A stretch of 64,000 nucleotides of DNA. It comes from Trichopria drosophilae (Eukaryota > Arthropoda > Insecta > Hymenoptera > Diapriidae). The DNA is taken from the NCBI GenBank assembly GCA_030407085.1, contig CM059584.1, forward strand, positions 121,310,501 through 121,374,500, written 5' to 3'. Made by a program: the position numbers and the translations under genes. This document shows, in pieces, positions 56,070-64,000 of this stretch. Positions within the stretch are counted from its first letter, which is position 1; every line of letters starts with the position of its first letter. The notes under the pieces were generated by a model. It made no database searches, was not told the origin of the DNA, and worked only from the letters and a program-made list of their open reading frames with translations.

Positions 56070-57399
56070 GGGGTAGCACTTGAACAACATTTGTTTTTTA
56101 TTTTTTTTTAACTACCCTACTAAACAATTTAATTCATAGAACAAAATAGAATTCATTTCGTACCCAAGCCATTTTGGTTATACCTACGTTGGTGGATACA
56201 ATTATAAGTCAGAATGGTTATGGTAATCATACCGATTTGATTGCTGTACATTAATATAAGAAAACACGTTAATCTAGGGATAACCAAACTCATTCTGTAT
56301 GCTCGTAAGTTCTTCAGTCCATTGTTTAGTACTTGAGATTGGGATTGTCAGGTATGCTAATTTGTGAAATCTATCATACATTTAATAAAAACTTAAGACA
56401 ATCTGCGATAAGTTCCTACAGGCGCATTAGTTTTAACTTCTGGAATAGTTGAGTAGCAGTGTAAGTTTTCTAACCAAACCCGTTTAAGCACCATAACCAA
56501 CCGCTTTGATTGAGTTAACAACCAAACTATATCATCGTGCAGTTGACAACTCTGGAGGAAAGAGTGATTTTTCACTTTTTAAGAGTTGAATATTCTCTCT
56601 TTCACGAGAGTTGCTCGTTTTTCACTAATTAAATAGTGAATTCTAAGGAATTTAGAGGGTAGGTTTCAGGAAACATTTTCTAAACCGACAGTAACTTGAC
56701 TTTAAAAATAGGCCTTCGTCTCGATTGAAACATACAAAAATAGTCGCTTCGTTAATTTCAATACAGGTTGGAAGCAAAACCAAAAAACAAACATTTAAAA
56801 AACTTTTCATGAAATGTGGATTGATCGATGAGTCAAATTAAAAAAAAATGTTATCTTCAGGAACTTTCAGCAATGCACTCAGGACGAAGTGTCCGATTCT
56901 CGCCACAGAACGTGCACCTGCCATCGGCTTTATATTCTTAGCAATTTTATTGCATCGTGTCTCGACGTTCGTCGTCGTCGGCGTGGTGGGTATCCGAAAT
57001 TGGCCGTAAGTACAGCGACCGGGTACTTAGGGAGTAATGCAGTTTTGCCCAGAGCATTTTGGGTAGGGGGTTCTGTCTGTAGAAACGGGTTTCGAACCAG
57101 TTCAAGGCGTCGAACCGTCCTGAGATTGCTTCGCACCGATACGTCATTTTAGGACGAAGACGGAAAATTCACTGATAAAGTAGCGGAAAAAGAAAGAACG
57201 ATCCAATAGCCAAAAGCGATATACAGATTACGTCCGTGTACCATCGCGTGTTATGGAAGTTTCGCGTGGGACTTTCACGCCTCACGATCTATAAATCTCT
57301 ACGCACGAGTCGCAATATATGTGATTTTATCCAAAGAAATATTCAAATAATTCGGTTTCTGCAGGATTTATTAACATATCATTTCGAAATTTTTTATAA
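56070..57399. other. Unassigned, includes a CpG-richer stretch
   Basis: No exon recognised. 56870-57330 is much richer in CpG than its surroundings (for example GTTCGTCGTCGTCGGCGTGG). It ends with a TCTATAAATCTCTACGCACG string at about 57288, which resembles a TATA box followed by a start region. Overlapping frames of 60-87 codons on both strands match nothing I know. Could be a promoter with first exon. Confidence 0.3.
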
Positions 57400-57785
57400 C
57401 CCTTAAAGCCCGAACCTATATAAAAATGACACAAAGCGCCATGTGGGGTCGTGGGAGACCCTAATCCGAAAATAATATCGACCTGCGCAGACAGTTTTCG
57501 TTATTTCATTTCAACAAAATTACTGGATATTCCCCAAGTGTCATTTTACTGCGTAGATAAGTTAAAAAAATTATTGGTGCCAGTTATAAAAAAATGAAAT
57601 ACAAAAGTGAAATTTTTTACAAAAAAAATCATAACTCAGCCAATATTTTTTCCTAAAAATTTAACTTGTGCCTCTTGAAATGTAGCTCTTTAAGATAAAA
57701 AATGCTGTAAAAGTGCAGTTTTAAAAGGGAAAAAATGTAATATTTATGTGTGGGGTCTTTCAGTACCCCCATAGCGCATTAAGGG
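57400..57785. mobile_element. Possible piggyBac-like MITE, CCCTTAA-GC termini
   Basis: Left CCCTTAAAGC preceded by TATAA, right GCATTAAGGG followed by TTAA. Inner words AGCGCCATGTGGGGTC on the left and GTGGGGTC..CCCCCATAGCGC on the right are inverted or palindromic. The CCC start and right-hand TTAA fit piggyBac-like MITEs, but the left duplication is imperfect. About 386 bp, no ORF. Confidence 0.5.
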
Positions 57786-57825
57786 TTAACAACAACAAAA
57801 TTTTACTTTTTGTCTACCTTTGTCA

Positions 57826-58725
57826 AGCATAGTATCATTTCCGATGTATTTTTTCCGGCTGAAAATGATAGCGCTAGCAGAGTTTAGCTATCACATCACA
57901 CTTTGGAAAAAACGTGGTTGAATGAGTCAAAATCAGGGTTTTTTTCGTCATATCGGTTTATTTTGTAACAAAAGAGAATTTAATTTTGACAAGCAAAGTA
58001 TCATTTCCGATGTATTTTTTAGTACTGCAAAGGATTGAACTATTAGCAATTTGCTATCACTTCACATTTTCGAGAAAAATGAGATTAAATGTGAAAAAAA
58101 TAGGATATTTGGCCATATTCCGGTTTACTTTGTAGCAGAAGAGAATTAATTTTTTACAAACCATTTATCATTTCCGACGTATTTTTTTCTGCTGAAAACG
58201 ATGGCACTCGCCAAATTTTGCTACCACGTCACATTTTGGAGAAAAATGTTGTTAAATGTGTCTAAAATAGCGTTTTTGACTGTATTTCGGTTTACTCTGT
58301 AGCAGAAGAGAATTTATTTTTTAGAGGCGAAGTATGATTTCCGACTTATTTTTTCCTGCTGAAAACGCTGGTGCTAGCAGAATTTTGCTATCACGTCACA
58401 CTTTGGAAAAAAAGTGAGGTTAAATGTAGTAAAAAAATATTAAATTTAACCACGTTTTTCTCCAAAATGTGACGTCATAGAAAAATTTTGCTGGCGCCAC
58501 CGTTTTAGCGCGAAATAATACTTCAGAAATGATACTTCGCTTGTCAAAACTATTCCCCTTTGCTACGAAATAAACCGAAATATGGCCGAAAACACTGATT
58601 TTTACACATTTAACCATGTTTTTCTGCAAAGTGTGACGTGATAGCAAAATTCTGTTAGTGCCATCGTTTCCAGCATCAAAAAATACTTCAGAAATGTAAC
58701 TTAGCTTATCGATGGCAAAATCAGT
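57826..58725. repeat. Head-to-head array of about 167 bp monomers
   Basis: Four direct monomers begin at GTATCATTTCCGATGTATTT (57832), 57998, 58166 and 58332 (spacing 166-168 bp). Each runs through CTGAAAA-GATGGC, TTTGCTATCACGTCACA, TTTTGGA and TAAATGTG. At about 58430 the orientation flips, and two inverted monomers follow (GAAATGATACTTCGCTTGTC at 58526, again about 166 bp later at 58692). So the block is a satellite-like array with an inversion point, able to form a very long hairpin. No coding potential; the 128-codon frame at 58420-58806 is translated repeat. Confidence 0.85.
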
Positions 58726-61700
58726 GTCGGACAGTGTAATGAATTTGACAAAACTAGCAGTAGTGACAAAACAAAAATGTTTGCTATATGCGGGAAAGCC
58801 ATGCATTTGAGTTATTGCGCCACCTAGCGGTGTATATCTGTACTATATACAATTGGAAAGTGAAGCAACATCCAAATATAAGTAAATGCATAATGTTTGC
58901 CTTATAAATTGCAAGAGTTTAAATAAAAATTTTTTCTCATCCATTTTTAGTTTTGTAACTTTCTCGGGACTTTATGTTATCACTTTATTCAAGGCAGACT
59001 CTTGAGACTTTGGAGAGTTTATCTAAGGTACATTATCATCAGCGGAAATCTTAAGAGACTTTGGTTAACAAACTGCATCGAAGTAGTTCTCCTTTATACG
59101 CCAGCCACTCGAGATAGCGATACAGCCGGTAGCAGCCGGAGTTAGGCCGTAACCGATTGTTAAGGCGGGCAGTTTCAAAATGCAACATTCACGACTGAAA
59201 CATCGCATATTATGCTGATGTACAAACTGTACACCTCTCAAAATTTATGAGCCACTGATGTTTATGGGATTCGAGGCTGTGCATAAATCTGCAATACTAG
59301 GATGATCATTTCGTATGGGCAAAAATGCTCCTCCATTAAGTCGTCTGATAGGATCGGTAATTCACGGTTAATTATTAGTTAAGAGAAAACATGGTTAGTT
59401 AATTGTTATCAAAATAAATCTTGATATTTTCCTGACATTCTTGTCAGTTTTTAGTTGTAAGGCTAACAAATATAATATGCTTAGTTTCAAGACCATTAAT
59501 CAAATTGAATTACCTTCGATTCTGCGATTTTGTGTCATAATAAATAAATATTCAAACAAACTAGAAATAAAACTATCAACTACATACAGATTTATCAAAC
59601 AAACCGAAATGTAATTATTTTAATAGTTTTTATTAGTTTGTAACAGGATATGACAGTATTTAACACAATTACACATTGTAATAACATCGATTACGGAGGG
59701 AAGCCAAATAATATATGCGAAATAAAATATTTCGTCTCATGAATAATATGATTTTACTAAATTATAAATCTTTATATCTGAATTAGTCAAACAATGAAAA
59801 GTGGGTTACCATGACTTGCTCAAGTTTTCACTAACAAATAGCAAAATACTGTATAGTTGCACTTATCGAAACGCTGATTTTACTAATGTAATATTAAAAA
59901 ATAATATTTTCTTAATGAAAAGTTTCTTTTAATTCTTGATTTGCAAAGAAACATTAAATAAATATATATTGAACTTAAATTATAAAGTTGTTATTACAAG
60001 AGTGAAATAAATTACATAAACAAAACAAAAATAATATCAAAATATAACTCTGTGGCCGGTTTTGTGTGTCAAGAAATTAATGAGGACATACATTTTTGCA
60101 AACGTTATAACACGGTAATATACGTTGTTTATCCATTTTATTTATAACGTGAACATTATTAAAGTTTTTAAAACTCACAATATTTTAAAAATGGATTATT
60201 ATATAAAGGTTATAATAATTCCGGATGTATTTATATTTAAACGAAACGGATATTCGTCATTTCATACCACAAACATTATATTTATGCATGCCAAATCAAT
60301 GATTTTAAATTTTAGTAAACATTATTTCAGTTCTGGTTCTCCTAGTTCATTTATCTGAACAATAAATAGCAAAATAAACCTGAATATTAGAAATTCCTGG
60401 GACATTTATAAATTATTTATAATGATGATTATATGCATTAACATGATCATACTAGGTACTGAAATGTTATATTGGAACGAGATAAACGTCCCGTCGTTTT
60501 ATCTTTCAAGGTCCTTTTAAAGCAGAACGTTTATTGTAGGTACATTCATCTGAAATACTTCTTTCCAAGGAAACATTAATTTATTTATTATTTACGTGTT
60601 ACCAGAAATATCATATTTGTAAAATAGTTTGTAAAAATATGATTATTTATTGTAGATAATTATATTTATTTACTTGGTAATTTTTCAACACTGAGATGAA
60701 GCTTACGAATATATACGGGTGGGCCATAAAAACTAAATTATTCTAGGTTACTCCTAAATCAGCGTCAAATAATTAAAAATTAAACACTTTTTCGAATTCA
60801 TTATTTTTTAGTATTTTTAACCATATTTTGACTGGCATTTTTACATACTCAGTTTAAAAATATACCAAGTACATAATAATAATGTTTAAATATCAATAGA
60901 CTTTACCGAATGATTTTTAAAAATCTAAAATAATCATTAAAATTATCCATAAAATGTACCAACTAATTTTTAAACAAATAGAGTTAGAAATTTGTAATTG
61001 AGAAAGTTGTAAAATTGCTAAAGAATATTTTCTCGAGATAATAAGCCATCATTAAAAACCCCCGATTTTTAAACTTTTTTAAACACATTTTAACGAGGCA
61101 AGACAATTTGTGTCATTAAAAAAAGATGTTTAAAAATGATATTTGCACTTTTCATTTTTTTCCAGAACAAGAATTTTTTTTTGTCTTCGACATTATAATT
61201 CATAATTTTTAATTTAACACTAAATTTTTGAAAATGTAATAATATACTTTACTCGGAAATGTTCACAATAAACGATATACCAGTGAACAATTACATTAAC
61301 CGAAAAAAATCGGTTTATCCTTTATAACTCGTTAGGAAACGCTCTGTTTTGAATTACAAATGGTAGTATTCTCTATTTTTAAGCTCTGAAACTTATTGAT
61401 CTAGGAAAACAACGGTAATCTGAAAACAATAAGTAGATTTTTGTTTAACTTTCTATGCATAACATTTAAAACCTTAAAATTTGTATTACACTAAGCATGA
61501 ATCCTTTATTGTCAAATGGTACAAACACTTTACCACACTGAAAAAAATCATGAGTATAATTTGCCAAACTCAGTTACGTAAAATTTACCGAGTCTCATTT
61601 AAAAGCAAAATTTATTGAAAAATATAAATAAATAGTACTCTATCCTTTAAGTAATAAGTTTTTAAATGACGTTTAATCATAGATTAACGAAAAACTAGGC

Positions 61701-62116
61701 TAGATATTCTATAATAGCACTCGCTAGAAAATTGACACCAGTTATATTAAATATAAAAATTATCTCAATTTGTTTACTTGGAAAAGATTTTACATATTTA
61801 TAATACATCATTGGTGTTAATCAAGCATTTAAAAGATAACTTCCAGATAAACTGCAGAAAATTAGGATTGTTCTTTTAATTATTTGTATTAACAATGGTT
61901 AATTAACTTTTTCGGTAAATTTTACTCAAGTTCTACTTTAATTTATCTCGTTTGATACAAAAGTTACAGACTTTTAAATATTATTAAAATTAAAATAAAG
62001 TCTGTTTTCGAGGATATAACCTATATAATTTTTTAATCTGTAATGTAATTTAATATGTAAAAAATATATATATAAACTGCAAAAGAAAATTACAATCTTA
62101 AAAATTACTAATTTTA
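58726..62116. other. No recognisable gene
   Basis: AT-rich intergenic DNA. A GC-richer patch at 59077-59340 (GATACAGCCGGTAGCAGCCG) has no recognised frame. A TATACGGGTGGGCC string at 60712 resembles a transposon end but its partner was not found. A CACTGAAAAAAA end occurs at about 61536. Confidence 0.4.
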
Positions 62117-62875
62117 TGCTCGTTTCTTCTTGAAATGCCCTAAATTTTACCTTTAGTTCACGACGTTTGTTTTTAAGGAAAGAATCAGCAAATAATTCTG
62201 GAATAATCATGCCTTTTGTATTTTTGCCCGATCTTTCCAAATCCGGTCTCAGATTGGCGCTGTATGCTGACATTTTTGTACAATGGCGGCTTAAACGTAA
62301 AAAACTCCTGTATAGTAATTATTATAGTATTCATGAAAATTGAAAACTTTTAGAAAATTTTAATCGCCATATTGGATCAGCCATTTTGAATTTTGGAAAT
62401 CTGGCTACAGATTCGGGTTCTTGGACCTCAGACACATGCATATTTCTAAGGAGTTTCAAGAAAATTCGGTTAGCCTCTTGCTCTAGGCAATCATTGCAAA
62501 ATGTTCCTAGCCAAATACAGGGTTCAGATCGCCATCTTGAATCATCCATCTTGAATTTCGTCTTACTAACGTTCCTATCTTTTAGTATAATCATTTATGC
62601 CACCAGATATATAGAGATCTAGCACGATCGAAATACGGATTCCTGCTGTAAAACACAATTGTTTGAAAAGGAATCCTCAAAATTCACGACTTTTTAACGT
62701 TTAAACCCCTATGGAAAAAAATGGCGGCATATAGCGCCAATCCGAGACCGGATTTCGAAATATAAGGAAAAAATAGAAAAAACATGATTATTCCATAATG
62801 ATTTATTGATTCTTTCCCTAAAAATGAACGGCGTGAACAAAAGATAAAATTTAGGACATTTCAGGAAGAAAGAGG
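62117..62875. mobile_element. Foldback element, arms of about 190 bp
   Basis: The left arm (62117-62311) and right arm (62686-62875) are reverse complements. CTTGAAATGCCCTAAATTTT faces AAATTTAGGACATTTCAGGA, and ATCCGGTCTCAGATTGGCGC faces GCGCCAATCCGAGACCGGAT. The spacer of about 370 bp contains ATCGCCATATTGGATCAGCC and GATCGCCATCTTGAATCATC, themselves partly inverted. It also has a relative of the GATTCG..ACCTC module seen at 24692 and 49940. No ORF of note. Confidence 0.8.
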
Positions 62876-64000
62876 TTAAATGTTATGATTTCGAAATTGA
62901 GCTGATAAATATTTGTCCAAAATGCAATTCGGTAAATTTAAAATTACGACTAATGGATAAATTACGAGGAATAAATACACGCCACTCTACCATTTAATTA
63001 AAAAAAACATATTTATATTTCTCCTTGGCGTTAAACCATGATCACAGCTTCCATCACTTTCGTCGATGTATTGCCTAAGGTAACCTCCAAAATAAATTAT
63101 ATTATCCTTTTTAAACCAAACGGTTTTAGTATATACGTAACCAAAGAGTGAACATCCGCATTAAGGGTACTCTTAAGTGTCATTTAGGCGGGATTAAACG
63201 TAATCCAGTTCAACCGCTAAATGCTGGGAGTTAACTGCACAAAGCGCAAACTCTCGATTAAGGTCGATTTATAGGAGGGACGGGTATAAGATGGTAATAG
63301 ATAGCTAGATCTGCAAATACCCAACTTCATAAGATCCCAAGTTACAACGTGAAGAGACGAGGATAAATACGTGTCGAAAGCGACCCACTTGGTAGATTAT
63401 TGACTTTGTATCCGTGATATTTATCGATTAAAATTGAATTTATATTCCGAAGCACTTGCAGAATATTTCTAGACATTTTCAAGTTAATTTTGAATAACTA
63501 TATTTAATACATTGCCTTAAAAGTCGATCGTTTTAAAAGTCTATAGTAGTATTATTACCAACAAGATCTATAAAACCACAATTTTTGGGGACTCAATTAT
63601 TTTATGAGTCAATATCTTGTGTGTAATAAAATTAATAAAATAAGCAATTTCTTAGTCGAAAAAACATGAACCCTATAACGCCGGGAATTACCTTTTTTCC
63701 GTTGAATTTCAATCAAGTATTTCGGATAAAAACCGTTGAATAAAATTGAAATCTCTCAAGATTCTGAAGATTCTCAAAATTCAGTATCATCCGTCAAAAA
63801 TGTCAAAATGGCGTCTAATTTGAAAAAAATTTCAAAAATTAGGATGTATTTATTTGTTTTATATTTCGCTTTATTTTAACTATATTTGACAAATTTAAAT
63901 GTATTTGGAAAAATTGTTGGACGATCTATCTAAAATGCTATGAGCTTTTTTAAAAAAATGTAAAGAACAAAATATTCTTAGAAATCTTGAAGAAATATAC
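62876..64000. other. No recognisable gene
   Basis: Ordinary AT-rich sequence to the window end. The stretch 63010-63420 is slightly GC-richer but gives no recognisable frame or splice pattern. Confidence 0.4.

Noticed and set aside
56889..57152. Overlapping frames of 66-87 codons in a CpG-rich stretch
   Set aside because: Both strands are open at once, as expected from base composition; peptides are not recognisable.
58420..58806. 128-codon minus-strand frame
   Set aside because: It is translated monomer sequence of the head-to-head array.
1..64000. CRISPR arrays, prophage or bacterial operons
   Set aside because: No short regular repeats with unique spacers, no dense gene strings with ribosome sites; introns and LINEs show a eukaryotic genome.

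Overview
This is an AT-rich stretch of an animal nuclear genome, almost certainly an insect. The evidence is two phase-0 spliced exons of a CD151/TSPAN11-like tetraspanin, long AT-rich introns and intergenic DNA, an arthropod-type two-ORF LINE, a Penelope-like remnant, and a dense crop of TIR (MITE-like) and foldback elements with TA or TTAA target duplications. The order or species cannot be fixed from the sequence alone. There are no bacterial operons, CRISPR arrays or prophage genes.

Layout. Positions 1-11092 carry the 3' part of the tetraspanin gene on the minus strand. The exon for TM3 and the start of the large loop is at 10919-11092; the large-loop exon with the CCG, PDSCC and CG motifs is at 1175-1336. 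The intron of about 9.6 kb between them holds a TA-flanked MITE, a 1.25 kb foldback element and a short-TIR MITE. The remaining tetraspanin exons were not found and should lie outside the window or far upstream. Positions 11093-22500 have little coding signal. They hold odd clusters of short palindromes (TGATCAGGGC-like and AAGAGCTCTT-like) and two diverged tandem arrays (20985-22170). At 22512-24443, minus strand, is the most striking gene: an intact 643-residue ORF resembling a delta-endotoxin (Cry-like) helical domain, followed by a jacalin-like beta-prism and a C-terminal transmembrane anchor.

Positions 24.7-28.7 kb are a block of TIR elements set almost end to end: a piggyBac-like MITE, a tRNA-derived Pol III unit, a 1.6 kb TA-flanked composite with a 290 bp palindrome, a TTAA-flanked element and a 577 bp TIR element. 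An 82-84 bp tandem array and a Penelope-like GIY-YIG remnant follow (29.4-30.5 kb). From 32.35 to 39.85 kb are two more MITEs, a foldback with 335 bp arms, and a nearly intact CR1/Jockey-type LINE on the minus strand. Its ORF1 (zinc finger, coiled coil) and ORF2 (endonuclease, reverse transcriptase) lie in the same frame, separated only by one TGA.

Positions 40-64 kb are mostly non-coding: a 1.26 kb TIR element, a 230 bp tandem array, diverged MITEs, a 1.57 kb foldback, a head-to-head array of 167 bp monomers and a 0.76 kb foldback.

The host genes (tetraspanin, endotoxin-like) are on the same strand, but nothing shows that they work together. The recurrent theme is self-complementary DNA: at least six sizeable inverted repeats whose transcripts could form long hairpins.
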